Origin: JBBTCX01 sp038043045
Lineage (GTDB): Bacteria; Planctomycetota; Phycisphaerae; UBA1845
Assembly: GCA_038043045.1 (NCBI GenBank)
Contig: JBBTCX010000194.1
Span: forward strand, 1-19,760
Length of the DNA: 19,760 nt
Direction: 5' to 3'
Shown here: positions 7,668-15,069 of the stretch, in pieces
Position numbering within the stretch: the first letter of the stretch is position 1
Layout: each line of letters begins with the position of its first letter
The notes under the pieces: model-generated
Told to the model about the DNA's origin: nothing
The model's database searches: none
The model's input: the letters and a program-made list of their open reading frames with translations, nothing else
Position numbers and translations under genes: made by a program

Positions 7668-8262
7668 ATTGCCCGACCTCGCGGGTTATGAAGTGCTCGT
7701 GGGGGTTTGTGGGGGTATAGCGGCTTACAAGGTGTGCGAGGTCGTGTCGCGGCTTGTTCAGCGCGGCGCCGGCGTTACCGTGGCCATGACTCGCGCGGCA
7801 AGAAAGTTCGTCGGAACAACGACCTTTGAAGCCCTGACTGCGAGGCAGGTGATTACGAGCCTATGGAGCGCGGGGGGAGTAGCGGATTCTCCACACATTC
7901 GACTCACGGCGGCGGCTGATCTGACGTTGATCGCGCCCGCGACCGCCGACATGATTGGAAAAATGGCATCGGGTATTGCGGACGATGTGGTCTCGACGTT
8001 GGTGACCTGTGCCACGTTTCCCGTGGTTTTGGCTCCGGCGATGAACGATCGCATGTGGGCGAACCCCATTGTTCAAGGGAATGTCCGCAAGCTCATCGAT
8101 CATGGGTACACGTTGGTGGGACCCAAGGAAGGGTGGTTGGCGTGTCGAAACGTCGGCGCCGGGAGAATGGCGGAACCGGAAGAAATCCTGGAAGCCGTCG
8201 TTCCTCTTTTAACGGGTCGTGCGCCACATTCGAAAACGGTCGAGGGTCAATCCGCATCCTGA
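7645..8262 (+). CDS. coaC: Phosphopantothenoylcysteine decarboxylase (stand-alone CoaC)
   Basis: An FMN-dependent flavoprotein that decarboxylates 4'-phosphopantothenoylcysteine to 4'-phosphopantetheine in coenzyme A synthesis. Visible motifs are VCGGIAAYK (21-29), the catalytic His84 in SPHIRL, IAPATADMIGKMASGIADD (about 96-114), the substrate-binding PAMNDRMW (131-138), and the substrate-clamp Cys in GWLACRNVGAGRM. The 205-residue chain stops after this domain; in most bacteria it is fused to the CoaB ligase in one Dfp/CoaBC protein. The ATG at 7645 has GGAAG a few bases upstream and overlaps rpoZ by 23 bases. The coaB gene follows after 25 bases. Confidence 0.93.
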   Translation: MGRFETGELPDLAGYEVLVGVCGGIAAYKVCEVVSRLVQRGAGVTVAMTRAARKFVGTTTFEALTARQVITSLWSAGGVADSPHIRLTAAADLTLIAPATADMIGKMASGIADDVVSTLVTCATFPVVLAPAMNDRMWANPIVQGNVRKLIDHGYTLVGPKEGWLACRNVGAGRMAEPEEILEAVVPLLTGRAPHSKTVEGQSAS

Positions 8263-8287
8263 ATTCGAATAGAATTGGGCGGCGCGT

Positions 8288-8938
8288 ATGCGCATTCTGA
8301 TCACGGCGGGTCCGACGCGCGAGTATATCGATTCCGTTCGATATCTTTCCAATGCGTCAACGGGTCGAATGGGATTCGCCCTAGCCGAGGAAGCCGTCCG
8401 TCGCGGTCATGCGGTCGAGCTGATCAGCGGCCCCGTGGAAATGAAAGTGCCATCAGGTGTCACTCTCGCGCGGGTTATTACCGCTGCCGAGATGTTGACG
8501 GAAGCATTGAAGCGATTTGAAGGATGCGACGCGGCGGTGATGACCGCGGCGGTCTGTGATTATCGACCCGTTGAACGAACGGCACGAAAACTTCCCAAGA
8601 ACCAACGATCGTTTTCGCTTTTGCTAGAACCGACCGAGGACATTTGTGCGCGCTTGGGTGCCATCAAAGGGGAGAGAATTGTCATTGGGTTTGCCTTGGA
8701 AGATCACGATGAGCATGCCAAGGCGGAAGCGAAATTGCATTCGAAGAATTGCGATGCGATCGTTTTGAATCGGCCAGGTAACATTGGCGTTGAAGCCGGG
8801 GAAATTCAGATCTACCGACCGGATCATGGCTGGTCGTTGTTGCATAGCGGAACGAAAATTCAGTTGGCTGGGAATGTCTTGGATATGATACAGATTATTT
8901 TCGAAGCGAAAATCGTAAAAAATCGTACAAGCGTTTGA
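8288..8938 (+). CDS. coaB: Phosphopantothenate-cysteine ligase (stand-alone CoaB)
   Basis: Joins 4'-phosphopantothenate and cysteine, activated by a nucleotide, to give the substrate of CoaC. The 216-residue protein starts directly with MRILITAGPTREYIDSVR and the signature LSNASTGRMG (20-29), followed by MTAAVCDYRP and a basic RTARKLPKN segment that corresponds to the lysine-rich motif of the ligase domain. It is a complete ligase domain beginning with its own ATG, 25 bases after the coaC stop, so CoaB and CoaC are separate polypeptides here. The ribosome binding site is weak (GGGCGG). It is the last gene of the tpiA run, and I see no clear intrinsic terminator after it. Confidence 0.93.
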   Translation: MRILITAGPTREYIDSVRYLSNASTGRMGFALAEEAVRRGHAVELISGPVEMKVPSGVTLARVITAAEMLTEALKRFEGCDAAVMTAAVCDYRPVERTARKLPKNQRSFSLLLEPTEDICARLGAIKGERIVIGFALEDHDEHAKAEAKLHSKNCDAIVLNRPGNIGVEAGEIQIYRPDHGWSLLHSGTKIQLAGNVLDMIQIIFEAKIVKNRTSV

Positions 8939-9197
8939 CGCGACAAACACGGCCTATTTTTTCATGCAATGGCAAAGAAGGTAAAAAAGCGGTGTTTTTG
9001 TTGGTCAAAGTGTTCGCTTTTGATTCATGTGCGGTTATTGAACGTTCGATAATCTGAGCAAACTCTCAAGCGGCGACGCTTGCCGAGCCGATTTAGCGCT
9101 CTACGGCTAAATGCGTTCCGTGGTTACTTTTCATAAATGGTTTTGAGGAGTGACCGGTTTTGACACAGGTTGGCGACGAAAAGTTTGAACACGGTGG
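8939..9197. other. Gene-free stretch after coaB
   Basis: No protein is supported here. The only clear structure is a pair of hairpins at 9067-9112. Local A/T-rich patches after coaB lack a stem, so coaB transcription may end by another mechanism. Confidence 0.5.
9067..9112. repeat. Two tandem perfect hairpins (REP-like element)
   Basis: CAAGCG-GCGA-CGCTTG (9067-9082) is a 6-base-pair stem closed by a GNRA tetraloop. Eight bases later ATTTAGC-GCTCTACG-GCTAAAT (9091-9112) is a perfect 7-base-pair stem. Paired short palindromes in intergenic DNA resemble extragenic palindromic repeats or a small structured RNA; neither can be confirmed from one copy. Confidence 0.45.
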
Positions 9198-9225
9198 TTG
9201 ACAGACAACACCCAGTTCCTACAAT
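9198..9225 (+). promoter_or_regulatory. Sigma70-like promoter for the Cys-rich/RTX lipoprotein gene
   Basis: A consensus TTGACA (9198-9203) and TACAAT (9220-9225) are spaced by 16 bases, the best promoter match in the window. Transcription would start near 9232, leaving a leader of about 370 bases before the ATG at 9603. Confidence 0.55.
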
Positions 9226-9245
9226 TCGCCCGCAGTACCCAAGAA

Positions 9246-9371
9246 GGGTTTGCAAGAGAATCGCGCAACGGCGCTATTCATGGCAGACCCGCAACGCATG
9301 CGGTGGTGGTTTCACCGAGGAAGGCGCGGTCCTCGGAAGGTTTCCGCCCCCAACTCATCATGAGGCGTTGG
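9246..9371 (+). other. Hairpin-rich 5' leader of the lipoprotein transcript
   Basis: Just after the predicted transcription start a long hairpin spans 9246-9290: GGGTTTGC pairs with GCAGACCC (one wobble), then GAAT/ATTC and GCGC/GCGC with an AACG loop. Three further stems follow: CCGCA/TGCGG (9289-9303), CCGAGGA/TCCTCGG (9315-9336) and CCAAC/GTTGG (9350-9371). No ORF with coding character covers them. It may be a regulatory leader or a separate small RNA. It matches no riboswitch consensus I know. Confidence 0.42.
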
Positions 9372-9602
9372 TGCAGTTGAAGCATTCGAGACCGTTAAAT
9401 GTGGAGTCCCCGTTGTTTGAGGGAACCTGCCTTTGCGGATTGAATTTTGATACGTAGAACTTTTCGTCGGGTCGTTGGCGTGAGCGATCGGGCGTCAGGG
9501 TTCTGAAATGGAACTATTGGTGATTGGAAAAATCGGGGCCTTTTGCAACCCGGAGCGTGGGTCACGGAACACGCCACAGTCTTGAAAGATGGAGGTCAAT
9601 TA

Positions 9603-12600
9603 ATGCTAGGTACGAAGAATCTGTTTGACACGACAGCCCGCAAAGGGTTGCGGGGTCTCTCTCGGGTGGGAATGTACTGTGGTGCGTTCGCCATGTTGGT
9701 ATTCATCGCGGGGTGTCCGGTAGTGACGCCTTGTACGGACGATGCAAGTTGCGACGACGATGTGTTCTGCAACGGTGCTGAGACATGCGGCGCAGATAGT
9801 GCCTGCGTGGACGGGACTGCACCTTGCACAGCAGATCAATTCTGCAACGAGACCACGGACACGTGCGATGCATGTGAGGACGACGCGGATTGCGACGACG
9901 CCAATGCGTGCACCACGGATACGTGCACAGCCGGGGTTTGCGCGAATGACGCAACCTGCGACGACGACGACGCTTGCACGGAGAATGATGCGTGCGGCGC
10001 GGATGGAACATGCGCTGGAACGGCGATCGATTGCGACGACGGCGTGGCCTGCACGGATGATTCGTGTGCGGACGGCGCCTGTGTGAGCGCGGACAACTGT
10101 CCGGCCGGTCAGACGTGTGACGAGCTGAGCGGCGCATGCGTTGGCGTATGCGATGACGCCGGCGATTGTGAGGACAATGATGCATGCACGGATGATGCAT
10201 GCGTGAATAGTGCTTGCCAGAACAACGAAGTTGACTGCGATGACGGTGTCGACTGCACCACGGATACATGCGAGGCCGGCAATTGCGTCAATGCCGACAA
10301 CTGCTCGGAAGGTCAGAACTGCAACACGACCACTGGTCTGTGCCAGGACGATGAAGTTTGCACCGAAGATGCAGAATGCGACGACGGTGTTTTCTGCAAC
10401 GGTGCTGAAACGTGCGTGGAAGGAGATTGCGTCGCGGGCGATCGGCCTTGCGATGACAACAACGGCGATGTCTGCCCGATCGATGGCGGAGAAGCGATGG
10501 AAACGTGCGCCGAAGGCGACGACGCCGCCGTTTGCACACCATGTCCGCCGATCACTTTGGACTTCACCCTTTCGCAGGACAACCTTTCGGGCACGACCAA
10601 CAACGACGTGTTTAGCGCGGCGTTGCTCTTCAATGCGCCAAGCGGAACGCAAGTCGCCTCGTTGCAAACGGGCGATAGCGCCAATGGTTTGGCTGGCACC
10701 GATGTGTTGAACGCGACGCTGGGTACTCCGGCGACCAACCCGGTCCCAACCACCATTGCGGGTATTGAGACGATTAACATCACCGACTTCGGCGGGAACA
10801 CAATTAGCGCCGGAGGTGTGAGTGGCGTGGATACCATCAACTCGGTCAATAGCACGGCGACACTCACGGTCACGGCGCTGCAGGAGTTGGTGGATTTCGG
10901 CTTGACCGGCATCACGAATGCGGCAGTGGGGTTGAGCTTGACCTTCGGGACGGCGGCAACTACCGCCGGCTCGACCGACACGATCACGGGTACTTTGACC
11001 GGATCGACGGTTGGAACGGTCACGATCACGACTGCGGCGGCGAACGGCTTTGAAACCCTCGGGTTGGTGAGCAGCGGCAGCACGCCCAATACGTTGACAA
11101 CGTTGACCCAGACGACGGGCACAACCCTGGCGACCGCAAATATTTCGGGTGCTCAGGCGCTGACCGCGACTGTTCTCCCGAACACGATTCGAACCATCAC
11201 CGGTACAACCGCGACAGGCGCGTTGACCCTTGGTGCGGGAACCACGGCCGGTGCGTATGTGCAGTTCAATACGGCCAACCTGATTAGCGTCGTCGGAGGT
11301 ACGGGCAACGACGTTCTCATTCTGAACACCACGTTGGATTCGAATGACTTCACAAGTGGGACTTGCGATCTGGGTGCGGGTACCGACGTCGTTCAATTGA
11401 GCTTGGCCGCGGATTTCCTATCTGCGTCGCCGTTCCGAAACACGGAAGAGGCTCGGGTGAATGCGACGGCCACCGCCGCTCTAAACTTCAACGGACACAC
11501 GGGTTTGACCACGGCGACCGTGGAAGAGGACGGAACGGCGAATGTGTTGACCTTGCAGAACGTCCCAGCGACAGCCAACGTCTTCCCGGCGTTGAATTTC
11601 CGAGGCGACAACGGAACGGGTGCAAACCAAACGTTTGACTCACTGATTTACAACGCCGTCGGCAACACGGGATCGAGCGATTCGCTCGCGATTACCGTAG
11701 GCAATCGTGGTACTGCGATCAACAGCGGAACCGCGACGACCTTCAGCTTCGCGGTCGGTGGCGCAGCCACGCAGACGCCGGGCTTTGAGACAATTAGCGC
11801 CACGTGCAGCGATGGTCCGTGCACGTTCAGCGGTCTCACCGCAACGACGCTTGTTACGCTGAATGTGACTGGCAGTTCGAACGTGACTCTGGGTACGGTG
11901 GATGCGACGGCGAGCACGGTGTTGGCTGTGAATGCGTCGAACGTAACCGGCAACTTCAGCGCCACAGTGGATGACGTGGCCACGGGCGCCAACGTCACGC
12001 TCGGCGGCGGGAACGACACGTTTACCATCGGCGCGGGCAGCACAGGTACGAGCACGTTTAACACGCTAGGTGCCGGAAACGACACCTTCACGGGTGACAC
12101 GAACACGGCCAGTGCGGACACGATCTCGGCTGGCGACGGAAGTGATACCGTCAACGGTGGCTTGGGTATCGACACGGTGACCACCGGCAACGGTTCGGAT
12201 ATCGTGATCTATGATATCGTGCCTGCGGCGGCCAATGCCAAGAATGTCACTGACTTCACCACTGGTGCGGGCGGCGATATCCTGCGGTTCGACATCAGTG
12301 CTCTCGCACTGGCGAGCGCTGGTGCGGAGGATTCCGGTGTGGTCGGCGGCCTCAGCGTCAATGACGATATCTTCATCCTCACCGGTGCAGGTCACGCGAC
12401 CGATGCGGCGGCGGAGACGGCACTGGCGGCGGATGATGATGCGGCTGGTACGATCGTGTATATCTACTTCAACACGACGGACAACAGCACGCACATTCTG
12501 TATGATCCGATTGTCGAAACCGACACACCGTCGGCGGTGCTGATCGGTCGCTTGACGAACATTACGACTCAGGCGGCGCACGATCTGATCACCACGGCCT

Positions 12601-12623
12601 CGAACGTCGATTCGCAGCCGTAG
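9603..12623 (+). CDS. Large predicted lipoprotein with Dictyostelium-type Cys repeats and RTX-like repeats
   Basis: A 1006-residue predicted surface protein. The start at 9603 has a perfect GGAGG seven bases upstream; an in-frame start at 9543 lacks one. A basic N-terminus and hydrophobic helix end in FIAGC, a lipobox that would lipidate Cys38. Residues 44-314 hold about 46 Cys in short Asp-rich units such as CTDDACVNSAC and DCDDGV, resembling the Dicty_CTDC extracellular repeat. Residues 315 to about 790 are Thr/Ala/Gly-rich and beta-prone, like S-layer or adhesin stalks. Near 799-865 come RTX-like Ca-binding units (GGGNDTF, GAGNDTF, GDGSDTV, GNGSDIV), then a C-terminal domain. RTX proteins usually leave by type I secretion without a signal peptide, so a lipobox is unusual. 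Function unknown; a Ca-stabilised envelope or adhesion protein is my inference. Confidence 0.85.
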   Translation: MLGTKNLFDTTARKGLRGLSRVGMYCGAFAMLVFIAGCPVVTPCTDDASCDDDVFCNGAETCGADSACVDGTAPCTADQFCNETTDTCDACEDDADCDDANACTTDTCTAGVCANDATCDDDDACTENDACGADGTCAGTAIDCDDGVACTDDSCADGACVSADNCPAGQTCDELSGACVGVCDDAGDCEDNDACTDDACVNSACQNNEVDCDDGVDCTTDTCEAGNCVNADNCSEGQNCNTTTGLCQDDEVCTEDAECDDGVFCNGAETCVEGDCVAGDRPCDDNNGDVCPIDGGEAMETCAEGDDAAVCTPCPPITLDFTLSQDNLSGTTNNDVFSAALLFNAPSGTQVASLQTGDSANGLAGTDVLNATLGTPATNPVPTTIAGIETINITDFGGNTISAGGVSGVDTINSVNSTATLTVTALQELVDFGLTGITNAAVGLSLTFGTAATTAGSTDTITGTLTGSTVGTVTITTAAANGFETLGLVSSGSTPNTLTTLTQTTGTTLATANISGAQALTATVLPNTIRTITGTTATGALTLGAGTTAGAYVQFNTANLISVVGGTGNDVLILNTTLDSNDFTSGTCDLGAGTDVVQLSLAADFLSASPFRNTEEARVNATATAALNFNGHTGLTTATVEEDGTANVLTLQNVPATANVFPALNFRGDNGTGANQTFDSLIYNAVGNTGSSDSLAITVGNRGTAINSGTATTFSFAVGGAATQTPGFETISATCSDGPCTFSGLTATTLVTLNVTGSSNVTLGTVDATASTVLAVNASNVTGNFSATVDDVATGANVTLGGGNDTFTIGAGSTGTSTFNTLGAGNDTFTGDTNTASADTISAGDGSDTVNGGLGIDTVTTGNGSDIVIYDIVPAAANAKNVTDFTTGAGGDILRFDISALALASAGAEDSGVVGGLSVNDDIFILTGAGHATDAAAETALAADDDAAGTIVYIYFNTTDNSTHILYDPIVETDTPSAVLIGRLTNITTQAAHDLITTASNVDSQP
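9750..9788 (+). repeat. Cys-repeat DNA copy 1
   Basis: This 39-base segment, encoding CDDDVFCNGAETC, is nearly identical to 10377-10416 (CDDGVFCNGAETC). The shared DNA, including TTCTGCAACGGTGCTGA, points to internal duplication within the gene. Confidence 0.75.
10029..10343 (+). repeat. Two related 37-residue Cys-repeat units
   Basis: Residues 143-179 (10029-10139) and 211-247 (10233-10343) align with the same Cys spacing: DCDDGV-x-C-T-x-D-x-C, then ADNC and GQ-x-C. The DNA differs at many third positions, so this is an older duplication than the 39-base pair. Confidence 0.7.
10377..10416 (+). repeat. Cys-repeat DNA copy 2
   Basis: Second copy of the 39-base unit at 9750-9788, differing at only a few bases. 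It marks the last part of the Cys-rich domain before the beta-rich region. Confidence 0.75.
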
Positions 12624-12688
12624 TCGGTTGGTTTGTAAAAGACGGGCATGTTTGAGCGTGAGCCAAACATAGCCTGACAAGCAGTGGA

Positions 12689-12720
12689 GGCCCGGTGGTC
12701 GAAAGATCGCCGGGCCTTTT
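12689..12720 (+). terminator. Strong intrinsic terminator of the lipoprotein gene
   Basis: GGCCCGG (12689-12695) pairs with CCGGGCC (12710-12716), and the stem continues inward to twelve pairs (two G-U) capped by a GAAA tetraloop, followed by TTTTTATT. It lies 65 bases after the stop at 12623. Confidence 0.9.
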
Positions 12721-12788
12721 TATTGGTGGTGGACGAGGTTGAAGAGAACCGTGCGCATACCCAAGCAAAATCCGTGTTCGCGTCACGG

Positions 12789-12814
12789 AAAAAACCGCTC
12801 CCTCACGGTCGCGG
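12789..12814 (-). terminator. Possible terminator / REP-like palindrome after the amidohydrolase gene
   Basis: On the minus strand CCGC (12814-12811) and GCGG (12798-12795) can pair and are followed by TTTTTT (12794-12789), about 40 bases past the stop at 12853. The stem is short. The same block resembles, from memory, a palindrome seen often between planctomycete genes; I cannot verify this here. Confidence 0.4.
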
Positions 12815-12852
12815 CTCTAACGGATAGCATGCCGACACCGAAACTCACTACA

Positions 12853-13776
12853 CTAAATCGTTTCGTCCGTTTCGTCGGGAGAGGGAAGAGATTGTGCGGG
12901 TGGAATAGCGGGGTTTGTGCGATCGGTGATTTTCAATAGAGCAAGCGTGTCGCGTTCGACGATTCCGCGAAGATGTTCGCGCGGGATGGTGGGGAGGTTG
13001 GTGCCGTGGCAAAGGTGGTTGATGCCGTACAGGGCTTCGATGCAGTGAGAAGTGGTTGAATATGGAAACCCGCTGCCGAGGAGCAGCTTATCCATTACGC
13101 CGCGTTGATAGGCGGAGAGCAAGGCTTGGTAGCCGTCCCAGGTATGTTGTGGGATCCAACTGATTTCCGAGAAGACATTGGTGTGTTTGGCGAGGAGGGC
13201 GATCGTCTCCGCGACCCAAGGGTAGCCGAGATGAGCGATGACGATCCGCAGATCGGGCAATTCACGAGCGACTTCATCCAGCAAAATAGGATGTGCATAC
13301 TCCAGTTTAGTCGCGGCAGCGAGATGAACCCCGGAATGAAAAAGAACCGGCAGTCCAAGTGCACAGGCTTCGGCGTAGACACGCATGGCCTGACTGTTGC
13401 TGGGGTGAAAATCCTGAGCGGCGGGTGCGACCGCGACGCCGAGCATGTTGAGTTCCTTCCTGGCCCGACGCATTTCGGTGATGGCTTCTTTCGGTCGGCT
13501 GGGATCGATCCCTGCGAAACCGATCAATCGGTTGGGATGGTGGGCGACAAATGCGGCCACTTGGTCGTTTGGGATATCGGCGTCGAGATAGTCGCTTTTG
13601 AAGCCGAGAACGAAGGTGGCGGTGGCGGTTTGGGTGGCGGCCAAGTGGCGGGAGGATCCGGCGTCCAACGGGAACTTGGACTCTGAACGAAATTCGATGA
13701 CCCGACCGTTGGCAGGCAGACAGCGTCCAAGCTGTTTGGTTGAATCCCAGGTGTGCGTGAAGCAATCGACGATCAT
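12853..13776 (-). CDS. Amidohydrolase-family protein with altered metal ligands
   Basis: A 307-residue TIM-barrel protein of the Amidohydro_2 type, whose members hydrolyse or decarboxylate small substrates. Recognisable elements are the N-terminal VDCFTHTW, HSG (His147), IAHLGYPW (His182) and GSGFPY (234-239). In active relatives the first reads D-x-H-x-H and the last GSDxP. Here the first His is Phe6 (only His8 remains) and the barrel Asp is Gly236. Two expected metal or catalytic residues are therefore missing, so this may be a non-hydrolytic or differently acting protein. The frame is intact and full length, so it is not a decayed gene. The ATG at 13776 has no clear ribosome binding site. 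A promoter-like pair lies upstream after thiG. Confidence 0.8.
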   Translation of the reverse strand: MIVDCFTHTWDSTKQLGRCLPANGRVIEFRSESKFPLDAGSSRHLAATQTATATFVLGFKSDYLDADIPNDQVAAFVAHHPNRLIGFAGIDPSRPKEAITEMRRARKELNMLGVAVAPAAQDFHPSNSQAMRVYAEACALGLPVLFHSGVHLAAATKLEYAHPILLDEVARELPDLRIVIAHLGYPWVAETIALLAKHTNVFSEISWIPQHTWDGYQALLSAYQRGVMDKLLLGSGFPYSTTSHCIEALYGINHLCHGTNLPTIPREHLRGIVERDTLALLKITDRTNPAIPPAQSLPSPDETDETI

Positions 13777-13826
13777 AGGCGGAAATCTACTCGAACCCAG
13801 GTAACTACACCCGTCGTTAGGGAACG

Positions 13827-13856
13827 ATCGTACAGATTGTCAGGGAAGGGGGTCAA
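13827..13856 (-). promoter_or_regulatory. Possible promoter of the amidohydrolase-like gene
   Basis: On the minus strand TTGACC (13856-13851) and TACGAT (13832-13827) are 18 bases apart, about 50 bases before the ATG at 13776, in the spacer after thiG. Confidence 0.38.
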
Positions 13857-13880
13857 GGGTTTTCAGCCGAAGTTGGAAGT

Positions 13881-14717
13881 TTAATCGTGTTGGGCGGTGG
13901 TGGCGAAGTGGCCGAACGTCGGCGAAGAGGCCGTCGCGTAGGGTTTGCTGGGGATGCGACCGGAGAGGAAAGCCAGTCGACCTGCTTTAACGCCGTAGGA
14001 CATGGCCTTTGCCATGTTGACAGGGTCTTTTGCGCCTGCGATGCCGGTGTTGAGTAAGACGCCGTCGGCGCCGAGTTCCATAGCGATGGCGACATCGGAA
14101 GCCGTTCCGACGCCGGCGTCGACGATGACGGGATAGTCTGGGTCGTTGTTTTTGAGATATTCCAGGCAGAGGCGAATGTTGTTGGGGTTGAGAATGCCTT
14201 GACCACTGCCGATGGGTGAGCCGAGGGGCATGACGCTTTTGGCGCCGGCTTCTTTCACGCGGATGGCAGTGATGGGGTCATCGCCGACATAGGCGAGAAC
14301 CTCGAATCCGGCAGCGACCAACTGGTGCGTGGCTTCCAGAGTTCCAAAGGGGTCGGGTAAGAGAGTTTTCTTGTCCGCGAGAACTTCAAGCTTGACCCAT
14401 CGGGAACCGGGGTTGTCGAGACCCTCTAATAACTCGCGGCTTAGTTTGGCCGAACGAACCGCGTCTTTCACGGTAAAACAGCCGGCGGTATTGGGGAGGA
14501 TAGTGTAGCGTTTTGCATCCAAGTGATTCAGGATGTGATCTTGTTTCGTGTCGCCTTCGGGGGTGAGCACGTCGCGGCGGACGGCGACCGTTACCACCTG
14601 ACACTCGCTGGCACTCAGTGCGTTTTCCATTAACTCAAACGTGGCGTATTTTCCGGTACCGACAAAAAGTCGCGAGGAAAAAGTGAAAGACCCGATTCGG
14701 AAGGAGTCGCCGGACAT
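13881..14717 (-). CDS. thiG: Thiazole synthase
   Basis: Forms the thiazole phosphate part of thiamine from 1-deoxy-D-xylulose 5-phosphate, dehydroglycine and sulfur delivered by ThiS thiocarboxylate. The 278-residue TIM barrel shows the family N-terminus with SRLFVGTGKY, TLLPNTAGC-type sequence near 73-80, the Schiff-base lysine in WVKLEV (Lys109), MPLGSPIGSGQG, and VDAGVGTASDVAIAMELGAD with GVLLNTGIAGAKDP. The C-terminus (YATASSPTFGHF) is also family-like. The ATG shares one base with the thiS stop (TAATG), so translation is coupled to its sulfur carrier. No thiF, thiC or thiE is visible; ThiO lies about 4 kb away. Confidence 0.97.
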   Translation of the reverse strand: MSGDSFRIGSFTFSSRLFVGTGKYATFELMENALSASECQVVTVAVRRDVLTPEGDTKQDHILNHLDAKRYTILPNTAGCFTVKDAVRSAKLSRELLEGLDNPGSRWVKLEVLADKKTLLPDPFGTLEATHQLVAAGFEVLAYVGDDPITAIRVKEAGAKSVMPLGSPIGSGQGILNPNNIRLCLEYLKNNDPDYPVIVDAGVGTASDVAIAMELGADGVLLNTGIAGAKDPVNMAKAMSYGVKAGRLAFLSGRIPSKPYATASSPTFGHFATTAQHD

Positions 14718-14917
14718 TAGCCACCACCTACAAAAGTGACGATTTCCACGCGGTCGCCGGCTTGCAGTATAACCTCGCGGTAGTTCTTGCGAGGAACCAA
14801 GTCTTCGTTGATCTCGACGGCCACGCGCACGGGTTGAAAATTCAAACGATCGAGTAGGTCAGCCACCGTCATCGATGGAGAGAGTTCTTGGCCTTGCCCG
14901 TTTAATAGGATTTCCAT
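14717..14917 (-). CDS. thiS: Sulfur carrier protein ThiS
   Basis: A 66-residue ubiquitin-fold sulfur carrier. It starts MEILLNGQ, has the TVADLLDRL helix and VAVEINEDLVPR strand, then GDRVEIVTFVGGG at the end. The C-terminal Gly-Gly is the site that is adenylated and converted to thiocarboxylate before ThiG uses it. The length is typical. It is directly upstream of thiG and overlaps it by one base. The ribosome binding site is weak (GAGTGG). I looked for a TPP riboswitch upstream on this strand and did not find its conserved core. Confidence 0.96.
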   Translation of the reverse strand: MEILLNGQGQELSPSMTVADLLDRLNFQPVRVAVEINEDLVPRKNYREVILQAGDRVEIVTFVGGG

Positions 14918-15069
14918 AGTCAGCCACTCAGACCAAGAGGGATTCTAGTGGCGGGCGGAACTTTCTGAAAGGCGGAATTCCGTTAGCAAAGGGCGATGTA
15001 GAACATGGATGCGTAAAAGGCGATTTTGAGCTTTCTACGCCAGAATTGAAAAAGTTTGAACCAGAGCAT

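Noticed and set aside
9160..9188. Second TTGACA at 9160 as the -35 box
   Set aside because: No -10-like hexamer at 16-18 bases; the TTGACA at 9198 has TACAAT at 16 bases.
9315..9345. Signal recognition particle RNA-like GGTCC and GGAAGG segment
   Set aside because: The symmetric loop with AGCAG needed for the SRP apical domain is missing, and the bases pair better as a simple 7-pair hairpin.
9170..9457. 95-codon plus-strand frame in the lipoprotein leader
   Set aside because: No ribosome binding site or recognisable domain, and it covers strong hairpins; a small peptide cannot be excluded, but nothing supports one.
10313..11122. 269-codon minus-strand frame rich in Val and Pro
   Set aside because: Shadow of the beta-prone Thr/Ala-rich region of the lipoprotein; no ribosome binding site and no recognisable domain.
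9606..11396. 596-codon open frame on the minus strand inside the lipoprotein gene
   Set aside because: It is antisense to a gene with a clear ribosome binding site and signal peptide. Its residues are Arg/Ala/Val-rich without known motifs, as expected from a repetitive GC-rich opposite strand.
13777..13860. tRNA-like T-loop (GGTTCGAGTAG on the minus strand)
   Set aside because: No acceptor, D or anticodon arms at proper distances.
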